Assembly: GCA_002786065.1 (NCBI GenBank)
Contig: NHNY01000001.1
Coordinates: forward strand, 248,001 to 312,000
Direction of reading: 5' to 3'
DNA from: Microcyclospora pomicola
Lineage: Eukaryota > Ascomycota > Dothideomycetes > Capnodiales
DNA length: 64,000 nucleotides
Within the stretch, counting starts at the first letter, position 1. Each line of letters opens with the position of its first letter. Shown here in pieces: positions 36,350-48,550 of the stretch. Position numbers and translations under genes: made by a program. Under the pieces are notes generated by a model. The model saw only the letters and a list, made by a program, of their open reading frames with translations. It was not told the origin of the DNA and did not search any database.

Positions 36350-37210
36350 ATGATGGATCACTCTCGTCATCTCTTCAAGCGTCTCCTCGCACTCCCAGCA
36401 CCTCTGCGAGCACGCACTTTCTCCGTCCTCAATCGTCCCGAGCCTCGCTACCCCGGCCACGTCCCCTTGACGTTCATAGAACGCGGCGCCCTCGCCCTTG
36501 GATCGGCCTTCGGCTCTCTAAAAGACCCATACCGACATGATCTGATTGCGGCGCTTGGCGAAGCGACTGCGCAGCCATACTTCGCCGCACGTCTACGCAA
36601 TGCCATGCTACGTTCTCCTACCGGACGGCGCATCCTGCGCGACAAGCCACGCATCACGTCAAAGACTTTGTCACTGGAGACGCTGCGGAAGTTGCCGGAG
36701 AACACAGTGGGAAGAGCGTATGCGGCGTGGCTGGACAAGGAGGGTGTCACGCCAGATACACGAGATCAAGTGCGATACATTGACGACCCAGAAGAGGCGT
36801 ATGTTATGCAACGGTATCGTGAGACACACGACTTCACGCATGCGATTACGGGACTGCCGGTCATCATCGAAGGAGAGCTGGCGGTGAAGGCGTTCGAGTT
36901 CACGAACACGTTGCTGCCCATGACGGCGTTGTCGCTGGTCGCGATCCTGCGGCTCAAGGCGGTAGAGAGGAAGAGATTCTTCGAGACGTATCTGCCATGG
37001 GCGCTGGCAAATGGGCTGAAGGCAGAAGAGGTGGTGAATGTGTATTGGGAAGAGGAGCTGGAGACAGATGTGGATGTGCTGAGGGAAAGGTTGGGGATCA
37101 GCATGCCGCCAGATTTGCGTGAGATTCGAAGGAAGTTGCGAGATGAGAAAAAGGCACAGAGGGCGGCTGCAGATGCTCAGGCCCGCCCGAGTATTGCGAC
37201 AGCGGGGTAG
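36350..37210 (+). CDS. COQ4: Ubiquinone biosynthesis protein COQ4, mitochondrial
   Basis: Structural and catalytic component of the coenzyme Q synthesis complex on the matrix side of the inner mitochondrial membrane. Intronless, about 286 residues. The N-terminus is basic and free of acidic residues after the first few ([20 protein letters not shown]), a likely mitochondrial targeting sequence. The diagnostic zinc motif HDxxHx11E reads [17 protein letters not shown]. Also seen are [19 protein letters not shown] and the C-terminal [19 protein letters not shown], both typical of Coq4. Two neighbouring ATGs (36350 and 36353) are possible starts. The last 20 residues are low complexity. Convergent with the PDCD5 gene. 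Confidence 0.95.
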   Translation: MMDHSRHLFKRLLALPAPLRARTFSVLNRPEPRYPGHVPLTFIERGALALGSAFGSLKDPYRHDLIAALGEATAQPYFAARLRNAMLRSPTGRRILRDKPRITSKTLSLETLRKLPENTVGRAYAAWLDKEGVTPDTRDQVRYIDDPEEAYVMQRYRETHDFTHAITGLPVIIEGELAVKAFEFTNTLLPMTALSLVAILRLKAVERKRFFETYLPWALANGLKAEEVVNVYWEEELETDVDVLRERLGISMPPDLREIRRKLRDEKKAQRAAADAQARPSIATAG

Positions 37211-37463
37211 CGAGCCTTTGCCGCTTGTGTCGTCGAGGCCAATACATGCATCTGATCGACCGCAGAGTCGTTATGGATTGGTGCACAACCCTCACCTCTA
37301 CAGCCCCCACGCCGCCGTCTATAGTCGCGTATTCGGCTACCCGTAGCTGTTATGTGGTCCCCAATGATGGAACATGGTGGTCCATCAAGCAAGCATGTGG
37401 AACCAGGCGTGTCTTTCCTTGAGAATCTTGCGCCTGCGTCTTTCCTCCCTATCACAACTGTCT

Positions 37464-37931
37464 TCAATCCGCCAACAGATCCTCCAAATCATCCTCGTCC
37501 CACCCACCTTTCCTTCGTTGCACTGTGAATGCCGCCTTCTCGCGTTCCTCCGCCTGCTCACTGATCGCACCTAGGATCTCTTTCAGCTGCGTCTCGCTGA
37601 CAGGACCCCGCAGCTGTCGACTTTGCGCGAGTGATATGAGGCGGTTCTCCACGTCTTCGGCGCGAGAGGCTTTCACGAGTCGAATTCGATTCAGGCGATC
37701 GGCGGCAGCGGGCTCGAGGATTTGCGAGAGGAGTGAGGCGCGCATCTGCGTCTCGCGTTGTCTGAGGGCAAGGCGTTTAGCGAGGCAATGACCAAGACGT
37801 GAAACAGGACTCGCTCACTTTCGCTCATCTTCTTGTGAGTTGCCGCCAGACCCACCACCGCTGCCACCGGGCTGTGATTGTATTTGTTGTAGGCGCGCTT
37901 GCCGGATGGCTTCCAGCTCGTCGTCTGCCAT
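37464..37931 (-). CDS. PDCD5/TFAR19 family DNA-binding protein
   Basis: Small conserved protein of the PDCD5 (TFAR19) family, present from archaea to humans. Human PDCD5 links to apoptosis and chaperonin-assisted tubulin folding; yeast Ymr074c is the equivalent. Two exons (37931-37819 and 37761-37464, minus strand) join to 136 residues. The N-terminus MADDELEAIRQARLQQIQ is characteristic, followed by a Gly-rich linker. The helical core reads RASLLSQILEPAAADRLNRI, then DVENRLISLAQSRQLRGPVS and the acidic C-terminus DEDDLEDLLAD. The intron of 57 bases was placed so that ERKQRETQMRA is continuous, matching the family. Confidence 0.93.
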
Positions 37932-38422
37932 GTTAGACGTGCTTTAACAGTTTCAGCACGAACCTCCGGATTTACTGGTAGAAGCGTGAGAGCTCAATAT
38001 CGAGGGCTCAAGATGGTCACGTGAGGTCACTGAAAAGAGACGAGTGCTTCCCACTCCCGCGGGGTCACCACGTGGGAGTGACGGGGCGCATCGCCTTTTT
38101 GGATCACAACCATCACTGCACGCGGTAAACCTCTTCAATGTTTCAAGAGTATACAAATCGAATGCGCATCCATGTTGAGTTGATCTCACCAGAAGTCATG
38201 ACTTCCAGATCCTACCAAACATATGCACGCGCGACTCTGCGTGAAAATGACGCAGACCTGTGCATTCAGCCCTCAGGGCGTTCTGGCGGAAAGACACGGC
38301 GATCGAGCACCAGCTGCTGATGCATTAATAATAAGTCGAGAAGTTGATTACCACTGATTCCAAAGTACTGGATGGGACGAGAAACAAACGCAGACGGATG
38401 AGACGGCGATGCTGTCATCATT

Positions 38423-38432
38423 GATATGTCAT
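38423..38432 (+). promoter_or_regulatory. Possible CYS3/MetR-type bZIP half-site, copy 1
   Basis: GATATGTCAT fits the RYRYCAT half of the sulfur-regulator consensus ATGRYRYCAT but only 7 of 10 positions overall. The same ten bases recur 137 bases further on. Inference only. Confidence 0.25.
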
Positions 38433-38559
38433 ACAGGTTCCAGGATCGCTGAGTCGGTCTGGACCTCGGAGAACTACCGATGAAGCATCATCTCGGCCTC
38501 TCGATGCGGCTCTGGACGCTTGCGGCCTGTCATGATGATATGCCCGCCGTCGCCGGGCT

Positions 38560-38569
38560 GATATGTCAT
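38560..38569 (+). promoter_or_regulatory. Possible CYS3/MetR-type bZIP half-site, copy 2
   Basis: Second exact copy of GATATGTCAT upstream of the PAPS reductase gene. See copy 1 for the match to consensus. Confidence 0.25.
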
Positions 38570-39070
38570 GATGAGCTACTCACTCAGCATGAATATCGGA
38601 GATTCAGGACCCGGCCGTGTAATGAGTGCCACCTTCTGACACCTGGAATTTCACGCTGCATCTCCCCGGACGCCTTCATCTATCCGGCAGATCATCAAAA
38701 TCATACTGTAAGCACGACAGCCTGAATCGCACCACATCGACAACAGAGCGAAAGAGTCCGGAGTTCCCCTGGCGTTGGCGGATCTGTCACTACGAGGTTA
38801 GCGAGCACTGGCGTCGGCCGATGATTGGTCAGATGCGGGATTCTCGATCCCAAAACGGCAACGCGAGAATTGCGTGCTCGTGGAAATTTTGACGTACAAT
38901 CCGCACTGAGGCCGAGTGGGAAGTGATTTCCAAGCAAGACTCGAGCACGCCATGGGATATAGGTAGACGGTAAGGCAATCATCCCCTTGCTGGTGGGCAT
39001 CACTTCTCTTACGCCTTTCCATCTCTCCATCTACTCCTCTCACAACATCCACTCTTCCGTCTCCCAAACA

Positions 39071-39076
39071 TATAAA
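39071..39076 (+). promoter_or_regulatory. TATA box of the PAPS reductase gene
   Basis: TATAAA 52 bases before the ATG, followed by a pyrimidine-rich leader. Close spacing suggests transcription starts just before the coding region. Confidence 0.45.
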
Positions 39077-39122
39077 CCATTGATCTTGCTCTTTCGCCAC
39101 TCCCAAGATCAAACACTCCACC

Positions 39123-40025
39123 ATGTCCCCCCGTCATCGATCCCCCTCGTCCGACGAGGCATACGAGTCGGGCTATGCCTCTGGTTCCTCCACAACCACT
39201 CTACCCGACATCTACTTCACCCGACCACATCTCAAGTTCATCAACGCACAACTCGCCAAACTCGAGCCTCAAGACGTCATTCGATGGTGCTTGACTTCGC
39301 TCCCTCAACTATGGCAGACGTCCGCGTTCGGCTTGACCGGGCTCGCGATCATGGACATGATCTCCAAGCTCGAATTCGCGATTGAGCCCAACGTCCAGAT
39401 GATCTTCCTCGACACCCTCTACCACTTCAAGCAGACTCTCGAGTTGGTTGAGCGAGTCAAGGTCCAATATCCCAGCATCAAGATCCATTCCTTCAAGCCC
39501 AAGGGTTGTGAAACCACCGAAGACTTTGAGAGGACGTTTGGTCAGAAGTTCTGGGAGACCAACGAGGACCAATACGACTATGTCGCCAAGGTCGAGCCAG
39601 CCCAGCGTGCCTACAAGGAGTTGGACGTCAAGGCCGTGCTCACCGGTCGCCGCCGAAGCCAAGGTGGCAAGCGTGGTGACCTGGACATCATCGAGATTGA
39701 CGACCAAGGTCTGATCAAGGTCAACCCACTTGCCAACTGGACCTTCAAGCAAGTCCAGTCGTACATCAAAGAGAACAACGTCCCCACGAACGAGCTCTTG
39801 GACCAAGGCTACCGATCCGTTGGTGACTGGCACTCCACGCAGCCGGTGAAGGAGGGCGAGGACGAGCGTGCCGGTCGCTGGAAGGGCCGCTCCAAGACCG
39901 AGTGCGGCATCCACAACAAGAAGAGCCGCTACGCGCAGTTCCTGCAAGACCAAGAGAACAAGCGGCAACAGGAGCTCAGCGATGCCATCACCAATGGTTT
40001 GAAGATTGAGGCGATCGAGTCATAA
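39123..40025 (+). CDS. MET16: Phosphoadenylylsulfate (PAPS) reductase
   Basis: Reduces 3'-phosphoadenylyl sulfate to sulfite with thioredoxin, the third step of sulfate assimilation. Intronless, 300 residues, slightly longer than yeast Met16 because of a Ser-rich N-terminal extension. The PP-loop region starts at TSAFGLTGLAIMDMISKL; further family blocks are MIFLDTLYHFKQTLELVERV, then AVLTGRRRSQGGKRGDLDII and VNPLANWTFKQVQSYIKENN. The catalytic cysteine lies in SKTECGIHNK near the C-terminus; the extra Cys pairs of the plant/bacterial APS-type enzymes are absent, so the substrate should be PAPS. It is followed on the same strand by ATP sulfurylase, the first enzyme of the same path (called sA in Aspergillus nidulans). 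Confidence 0.95.
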   Translation: MSPRHRSPSSDEAYESGYASGSSTTTLPDIYFTRPHLKFINAQLAKLEPQDVIRWCLTSLPQLWQTSAFGLTGLAIMDMISKLEFAIEPNVQMIFLDTLYHFKQTLELVERVKVQYPSIKIHSFKPKGCETTEDFERTFGQKFWETNEDQYDYVAKVEPAQRAYKELDVKAVLTGRRRSQGGKRGDLDIIEIDDQGLIKVNPLANWTFKQVQSYIKENNVPTNELLDQGYRSVGDWHSTQPVKEGEDERAGRWKGRSKTECGIHNKKSRYAQFLQDQENKRQQELSDAITNGLKIEAIES

Positions 40026-41390
40026 ACAATTGTTATGATCTCGTCATCGCTTTTGCTTTTGCTTACATCTTTGGCGTTCTCGCTCGTGGATACAGCGTGG
40101 GAGTGTTCTTTAGCGTCGGCGTTGGGAGACATGGGAAGACCTGCACTTATTGGGTCGAGAGTAGATGATACCGTTTGTTGAAAAGCATATGCAATGGGAT
40201 TGTTTATATCAATCAAACTGAGAAATGTCCATCATCTCCAATATCCGGTCTCATTTCACTCGTTGTATGTTGTTTGTGCTTCTGACACTCACCAGAATGT
40301 CAATCTCTGCCTTCCCTCGTATGGCCTCTGTCTCTTTGAACAGCGACCATCGCCACATCTATCTTGTCCCAGCTGTGCAGCACATACCAGTGCAGTGTGG
40401 CCGCACATAATCACGTGTCTTACATCCTGATAGATTTCTACAGTCCTCGTTGGCGGGATGGACTACCCATCTGGATTCGTGGTTCGTGATTCGATCTGAA
40501 GGCCAGATCTTGACCCGGTATAATCTGGATACTGCATAGGTAATGAACGTGGGCGTTTGTTGTTGATGGGCGGCGATATGAAGGTCGATGGCGATGCCAC
40601 GTCAATCATGACCAGGTACCTTTGCCCCTTCTTTAATATGCTGAATATGTGTATGAGCACATCTTGTTGTCTACGGTAACCTTGACTTGGGAACTGTCCA
40701 TCTCGAAACTGCCCTCTGGATAAGGGGCGACTCATGATATGAGTGATCGTCGAAGCACCGAGCACTGGAGCACACGAAACATGAAACATGGAGCATGACG
40801 TAAGACGTGTGGCGGGGGTGGAGGATTCGTGTTCAGCACGCCAACATCAATCACCCCCAAATGATAGCAATTGACGACGATGTGTTGCCGGCTCAGACAT
40901 CTCTCACTACAAACTCCATCTAGTGTTGACCTATACATTATATCACTCTAGAGATACGGGTAGAACATGACCAGCCAAACCATCTCCGCCGCAATCACAC
41001 ATCGACCACGCTCGGGCTAGGCGGCATTGCGTGATCGCGACTTGGGGGAGTTTTTTCCATCACTGCAAGTCCCCCCACCATCGCGAGTCCGCCGGCCATC
41101 CGTCAACCAGAGTCAATAATGCAACCTGAACCTGCACCTAAGATACCGTAGTTCCTGGCCTAAGCCACATCCTCGTCCAGTCTGCTCCGTCGTCACCCCG
41201 TCCGGGCACAGGTACGCGGCAGTACGACGCGGCGACTGATCCGGCTTAGAGCCGTCTCGCCCAGCTCCATCCGATACGCGGCGAGCCAAAGAAAATAGAA
41301 AAGATAGAACCCGTGTATGGAGTGAACAAGACTGCTCTTCGCAACATCCCTCTCCCTTCATTCTCTTCTCTCCGCTCTCCACATCTCAGC
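40026..41390. other. Intergenic region between PAPS reductase and ATP sulfurylase
   Basis: 1.4 kb without coding signal. It should hold the ATP sulfurylase promoter, with a pyrimidine-rich tract just before the start (41348-41385). Confidence 0.55.
40734..40743 (+). promoter_or_regulatory. Possible CYS3/MetR-type site upstream of ATP sulfurylase
   Basis: ATGATATGAG inside the near-palindrome CTCATGATATGAG, matching ATGRYRYCAT at 8 of 10 positions, about 650 bases before the ATG. Such matches occur by chance, so this is weak. Confidence 0.25.
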
Positions 41391-43212
<1,822 letters not shown>

Positions 43213-43726
43213 ATGGGATGGAGTTGAAAGACTCGATGGGGGTTTGGGGAGGGATTAGAAGAGAAGAGCTGGTCTGCAAGAGGTCGAAGAAAAGAGAAAA
43301 GGGAACATAGAAGATGGGAATGGGAAAGGGGATAAGGAGGTCAGAGATGACGAGATAGATCTTATGTCTTGCCGTATAAAACGTATATATACATTGCTCA
43401 CGAAGGGTTGAAGTTGACCGTCGTCTCATGTGTTGGCGTCGCTGTGCACGCGCGGGATCTGCGCGTCTGATCACATCCATATCTCCCGTCCTCAAGTTAT
43501 TCTCCCTTTGCCGTAGAGGGTGAAGAGGTGAGAGGAGAAGGGAATATGAGTAGGTAGGTGCTTAGAGCACTGATTTCATCATGATTGATCGATCAATCAA
43601 CCGCCGACGATATGCTACCTCCACCATCCTAACTGCTACCGCCAGGACGTTCCGACTCGTGCACCCGACCCAAAACTACCTCAAAAACCAACCTTGCGCG
43701 AGCTCATCGCGGTCGTCATCTAGAAG
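43213..43726. other. Convergent 3' intergenic region
   Basis: 3' flanks of ATP sulfurylase and the next minus-strand gene. Nothing recognised. Confidence 0.55.
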
Positions 43727-44884
43727 TCAAGTTTTGCTCGCTTGAGATGCAGCGGTCTGAACGACCGCGACAAATGCTTTGAGCGCATCCATGTCTCCTT
43801 GCGATCTTGCTTCTTGAGCACGCCACTCTTGCTCTCGAGTGCACAAGCCGCTGATCTCGTCCTTGAGTGCTGCGATGGTTCTTAAGCTCAGATCGATCGC
43901 GTCGCTTGCCTTCTTCCTGTCTTCCTGCCGCGCTGCCTCGAGCTTTACGATCTGGTCTTTTAGCAGCGCGTTCTCTTTCTGGAGGTCACCCACATCGACT
44001 TCCATTAGCTTGAGCTTCCGCATCGTCTCCTGACCTGGAGCTGCGATCTGCTTGATCAGATCCTCTGCCATCTTCTCTAGGTTTGCTGACGATTCAAACC
44101 TCTGCTGAGATGGGACACCAAAAGCCTGGACAGGTCTGCTGTCCGAGGATATCGGAGATTGTCTTTTGCCTAGCAGTACTTTTGTGATATTGCCCGATGA
44201 GATCCGGTCATCCTGTTGCGGATCTGGAGCCTTCCCGCGCTTGAGAGTGTTCGCTGGAGCTTTAGGTGTTTCGTCTTTGAAGCCCAACGCTCTTTCGTAG
44301 CCACCTGCACTCTTCCGAAAAATCGATCGGCCTTCCAAGTCACTTTTGCGGATGAGTAGCTCACCTTCGTCGTCCCGCAACCGCAGGACATGATACCCAG
44401 TCTTCGCCAACCGACCTCGAGTACCAAAAAACTTTGGTGCAAGTGAGTGACGTTCATGCCCAGTAATGCTCGGATCCTCCAGTATTGATATGACCAACTC
44501 GTCGGTCCGATTAGGCACGCTGTCAGGCTCGAGGGTGAGGCCCCAGCTATCGGCAATCTTGGTCTGATCTTCAGTTTTCGTGATTTTTGCATTTGACCTG
44601 TGAAAGTGACCCGGTCTGCCACCATCCTCACCATCAGCGTCAGGCTGGTCTTCATGTGCTCGATCTTCGCGCGCTTTTGCTTTTAGCTCGCTTGTCATAC
44701 GTGGTAACAGATTGGTGTCCATATCAGCAACAGGGACTTTAGCAGACGGAGAGGCATTCTCTTCAATGTCTTCGGCTGGAGTGCCGCAATCGTGAGCATC
44801 ATTCGTCGTGGCGTCCCATGCCGGACTCCCTTCACCCTGTGGCTTGGTGACGGGTACCGGAGTAGTCGGTGTGTGGCTGTCCAT
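43727..44884 (-). CDS. Unknown protein with C-terminal coiled coil
   Basis: I do not recognise the family. Single exon, 385 residues from the ATG at 44884. The first 110 residues are polar and look disordered (Pro, Asp, Glu, Gly). Residues about 115-200 are the most structured part: WGLTLEPDSVPNRTDELVIS, then RHSLAPKFFGTRGRLAKTGY and HVLRLRDDEGELLIRKSDL. From about residue 280 a long heptad-rich helix runs (VDVGDLQKENALLKDQIVKL, DRKKASDAIDLSLRTIAALK) to near the end, a likely coiled coil for dimerisation. The frame stays open for 40 codons upstream but without ATG. No signal peptide or membrane helix. Open length, composition and coiled coil support a real gene. Confidence 0.75.
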   Translation of the reverse strand: MDSHTPTTPVPVTKPQGEGSPAWDATTNDAHDCGTPAEDIEENASPSAKVPVADMDTNLLPRMTSELKAKAREDRAHEDQPDADGEDGGRPGHFHRSNAKITKTEDQTKIADSWGLTLEPDSVPNRTDELVISILEDPSITGHERHSLAPKFFGTRGRLAKTGYHVLRLRDDEGELLIRKSDLEGRSIFRKSAGGYERALGFKDETPKAPANTLKRGKAPDPQQDDRISSGNITKVLLGKRQSPISSDSRPVQAFGVPSQQRFESSANLEKMAEDLIKQIAAPGQETMRKLKLMEVDVGDLQKENALLKDQIVKLEAARQEDRKKASDAIDLSLRTIAALKDEISGLCTREQEWRAQEARSQGDMDALKAFVAVVQTAASQASKT

Positions 44885-45308
44885 GACGGCGTTTCGTATC
44901 TGTTTCGGAGACTTGATGATACAGCAACAGAGGTATAGGACCGCGCGAGACGTTGTCGACACGTCAGTCCTGTTGTTGTGTATGTCACGCAACAGTGACG
45001 CCAAGAGAACGCGAAGATCACCACGCCGCCCTGCTCTGTCACATGCTAAACCTCACTCGCGATCTGTGCCTCTTGATGCTCAAGCAGGGGCCAATACAAT
45101 GACATCTGCCGATGAGCTCCCAAGAGTCAGAGCGACGAGCCCGCCATGCTGGACGAACTGCATATTACCTTGTACAGCGAGTTAGATGAAGCATCATGAA
45201 CGGAGATAGCACACTCAACACTCTGGACAGCAGCTCGCAGCTTGGCATCATTCAGGATCATAAATCATACAATCATTACTCACATGCACGCTGTGCCGGC
45301 GCCACTCA
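44885..45308. other. Intergenic region between two minus-strand genes
   Basis: Short spacer with the promoter of the coiled-coil gene and the 3' end of the UBX gene. Nothing else seen. Confidence 0.5.
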
Positions 45309-46718
45309 TCACTTCTTGCTCGAGTCGTCATCATCATTCCTCCCTTCAAAACCCAAGGAGTTCCCATTGTAGAACTCCGTCTCGTCTTTCTTGACAGCAT
45401 CCTCTCTCTGGTTGGCGAGCGTACGAACTCGTATAGTGGCCGGTCCAGCATTGCTCGAAGCCTCCTCCGGCGTGCTGGAAGGTGCTTGGTTGGAGGATGG
45501 GGTTGCATCAGTCCTGGTGAAGGACGGTAAGTACTGAGATAAGCTGCCGACCATACTCCACGTGCCGCTGGCTATGCTGTATCCCAACCCGAGCACGCCT
45601 CCAGAGCTACCTGTGTATGCATCTGTAAAAGCGGCGATCGGCATGAGCACCAGTGTAGCACTTGGGATCAGACCCAAGTCTTGTAGCGTCTGGTGTTCTT
45701 CAGAGGTCTCGATCGAGCGTGACGGACTGGGCGCGAGTATCTGCCGGAAGGTGTAGGGAGCATTGTTCTCTGCATTCTCTGGCGATGTCTCTTTAATCCA
45801 TTGCCGAACTTCGCTGGCAAGCGTGGCTGTCGGTGAAAAGCGAGAACGAATACTGGAGCCATCGAATAGTCTGATTTGTAAAGAACAGGTCTGGAGAGTA
45901 ATGCCGCTCATCTTCGAAGCAGGCGCTGGTGCTTGCCATGCATCCGTGAACGATGCAGCCTCTTCGGGCTCTTTCGCCCTCTGTGCTTTCAGCTTCCGCT
46001 CCAGCTTGTCCGCTTCGATCCTCTCCAGAATGCGCTCTCGTTCTTTTTTGGCCTCATCCTTCCGCTGCTTCTGCTGGTAGATCCAATCTCGCCGTGACCG
46101 TTCTTTATCGGTGAGCTCGGGGTTGGCCTTCTGCTTGCCTTTGTCACCACCAGGTCCATACCCATGTGCCGCCGCCGCTTCTTCTGCTTCCTTGCGCCGA
46201 GCATTGGCACGTGCTACACGTTCGGCCTTCTCGGCGGCTTGTCGTTCAGCGTGGTCGGCTTCAAGTCGTTCACTGCGCTCTTTCATCATGCTTTGTATCG
46301 ACTCGCTGGTTTGTTCACTTGTGTTACTGTTTGCGGCAGCCGTGTGCGTGCCAGGGTCCGTTACTTGTAGACCGACAACCTTTCTCAAGCGAGTCTCGAA
46401 CTCCTGTTGTGATATACCGCTCTCTAGCTTCTCCAGCACTTGCCCATTATGTATGACGACCAGTGTAGGTGATATCTCCAAGGGACAGAACGCGCTCAGA
46501 AACCCAGCTTCTTGCGACCCGGACTCCAGCTTGAGCAGGATAGCCTTGTCTCCCACAGCTTCACCCAAAGGTCTCCCATCGTCCGTCTCTTCTTGAAGCC
46601 ACCCATCTTCCCAGGTCTGTGATTCTTCCTCGCCCTCTTTCCTTACGAAACAAGCTACAAGCTTTTGCTGCTGGATAGCAAGCGAAATACCGCTGCTCAG
46701 ATCCCCGGAATGAAACAT
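45309..46718 (-). CDS. UBX domain protein, UBXN4/Ubx7-like
   Basis: Adaptor that recruits the Cdc48/p97 ATPase, here probably at the ER membrane for protein degradation. Single exon, 469 residues. N-terminal thioredoxin-like/UAS-type domain (residues about 1-115: FHSGDLSSGISLAIQQQKLV through CPLEISPTLVVIHNGQVLEK). A charged helical stretch (about 145-260, rich in Arg, Glu, Lys, Ala) looks like a coiled coil. The UBX domain follows (about 280-375: LQIRLFDGSSIRSRFSPTAT, then LQDLGLIPSATLVLMPI). A weakly hydrophobic Gly-rich segment after it (SSGGVLGLGYSIASGTWSMV) matches the place of the ER membrane hairpin in UBXN4. The usual Phe-Pro-Arg p97 loop is not obvious, so binding strength is unclear. 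Confidence 0.88.
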   Translation of the reverse strand: MFHSGDLSSGISLAIQQQKLVACFVRKEGEEESQTWEDGWLQEETDDGRPLGEAVGDKAILLKLESGSQEAGFLSAFCPLEISPTLVVIHNGQVLEKLESGISQQEFETRLRKVVGLQVTDPGTHTAAANSNTSEQTSESIQSMMKERSERLEADHAERQAAEKAERVARANARRKEAEEAAAAHGYGPGGDKGKQKANPELTDKERSRRDWIYQQKQRKDEAKKERERILERIEADKLERKLKAQRAKEPEEAASFTDAWQAPAPASKMSGITLQTCSLQIRLFDGSSIRSRFSPTATLASEVRQWIKETSPENAENNAPYTFRQILAPSPSRSIETSEEHQTLQDLGLIPSATLVLMPIAAFTDAYTGSSGGVLGLGYSIASGTWSMVGSLSQYLPSFTRTDATPSSNQAPSSTPEEASSNAGPATIRVRTLANQREDAVKKDETEFYNGNSLGFEGRNDDDDSSKK

Positions 46719-48550
46719 GATTTAGCGGATGATGTGAGTCGAGAGCTGTAGTCTGATCAAATGTATCCGGGCTCATTGAGGCGATGTGGTCACGTCCCGC
46801 ACGCGTAGGGTCCCGTGTCATAACTGACATGTGAAGAGCAGCCTTACATAATCAATGTGCTTATGTAAATCACGATCGTTGCATTATCGACGAGGCACAG
46901 ATTGAGCTGCACTGTACCAAAGTCTGGTGGGCATATTGCGTATCGTTATGAAGTACAAGTTGCGCATAGCCGCAGACCTCATATAGCGATTGAGATTGGG
47001 CAGGCCGCGATCGACTAGAACAATCGGAGCATCATAGTGGCTTGACCAGCCCCGTCACCGCAGTCACCACAGTCCGAAGCTCAAAACCCTGAAGCGCAGC
47101 AAAGATGGTAGACAAATGGCAAGCACTTGAGCTACAGGAACATGAAGTTGTCTGATCTTCCCTCCGCCACCGTCATCACCAAATAACCAGTCTTCATGCT
47201 AGCCTGTTCATATGCGAATTCAAGACACCAAACCGAGGATCAAAGGCTGCTCTACCCCGGCCATGCTAATCTTCGCTCTGACTTTGCTTCCTCGCTGCTG
47301 GACAGCTGAAGGCCGATCAGCCTTTCCAGCACAAAAGACTGTGTACATGGCTTTCTTGAAGTTTCGGCACTTCTCCGAAGTGATGGCTGCGTCTCACACC
47401 GTCGATTGCATGACCCCCACGTACGCTTTGGCCCGATCTTGGAGAACAGCCGTAGAGTAGTGATGAGTCTTCTCAGGTGAGCGGGATAGTGTGGGTTCTG
47501 CGATGTTAAGTCTGGCAAAAGTGACCGTGAGGACGAAGTCTCGCTGGGATATCGCGCCGTTGTCGAGCTTGGTAGACATGACGGTGATGTTGCCCACTGC
47601 GAACCAAGACGTCCCGGTTGCAGAGGGGATCAGGCGCCTGAGTTCAACAAATTCGTATGCTGCGCGAGACGGAGGAGCTTGTGCGTGCAAGTTTGAACGA
47701 GCTTCAGCTCTCATGTTCGGGCCATTTACAAAGCTGTCGACGCCATGGATGTGAATACTCAGACCTACAGAAGTGGTGACTCTTTCTTGTTCAGGTAGTC
47801 TTATGCCTAGCAAGACAACGTCAAATTGAATTGAGTCCGCAATGACATCCGCACAGCAAACGTGTCTGGTCCAATCTCATGGTAATTTTGTTTCCATAGC
47901 ATCAAGACTTTGCCGTCAAGAGCGCAGCTCTGCTTAGGGTTGTGCTGGCGTCCCCAAATCGGGTACATTCAATGGACATGGCTATTTGATGGATATAGCT
48001 CTTCGTGGTTGGCAAGAATTATCCAGGTCCGATGGAGAGCAAGTATACACAAAGATGAGTGTGGTAAACGAGGTGTCGTTGTCGTTACTGTATCGCTGCG
48101 AGCATCTTCTGAATTTCGTGCCGGGGGCGTTGGCTCAAACCCTTCTTCCATTTGTGGCCTTAACACCCAAACTTCGGGATTACAGCCAGGAGGCAGTTAT
48201 GGTAGTGACACTTGCTTGCACGCGCGTCGAGCGCGATCATGCCGAATGATATGTGGAAACTAGGAACGCGTTCGAGGTGCGTCTGGTAACACATTCCGTG
48301 CCATCTTCATGATGGAATGCGACGAAAGCATTAAGTAAATGTCAAGCTTCATCAAGCGCAAATTTCTCCCGCTTCGTCGACACACTCCACTCAAACGTTC
48401 GAATCAATCACTTCCACTCACCTCGACACAAAGTATACGAAGCACGCTTTCACAATTCACTGCGACGAGCAATTGGCAAAAAATCAATTCCACTCGTAAT
48501 TGTCGTCAAGGGCCTGCAATTCACCACAACTCACTTCATTCACTGCCGCA
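46719..48550. other. 1.8 kb mostly non-coding region
   Basis: Between divergent UBX and ADE1 genes. It contains one doubtful coding-like segment (47394-47813, minus) reported separately, and otherwise no recognised feature. Confidence 0.5.
47394..47813 (-). pseudogene. Doubtful coding-like segment, unknown product
   Basis: An open stretch of 139 codons without a proper ATG at its start reads rather like protein (VGLSIHIHGVDSFVNGPN, YEFVELRRLIPS, SWFAVGNITVMSTKL, QRDFVLTVTFARLNI). Just upstream on the same strand another frame reads DGKVLMLWKQNYHEIGPD before a stop. It could be an exon of a gene I failed to assemble, or the remains of one. I do not recognise the family and no clean splice model was found. 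Confidence 0.25.

Larger units (their letters stand above)
37932..39122. other. Promoter region upstream of PAPS reductase
   Basis: 1.2 kb without a gene, between divergent PDCD5 and PAPS reductase genes. It holds two copies of GATATGTCAT (38423-38432 and 38560-38569) and a TATA box near the start of the reductase gene. Confidence 0.55.

Noticed and set aside
39309-39968. Open frame of 219 codons on the minus strand
   Set aside because: Mirror frame of PAPS reductase, caused by its codon bias.
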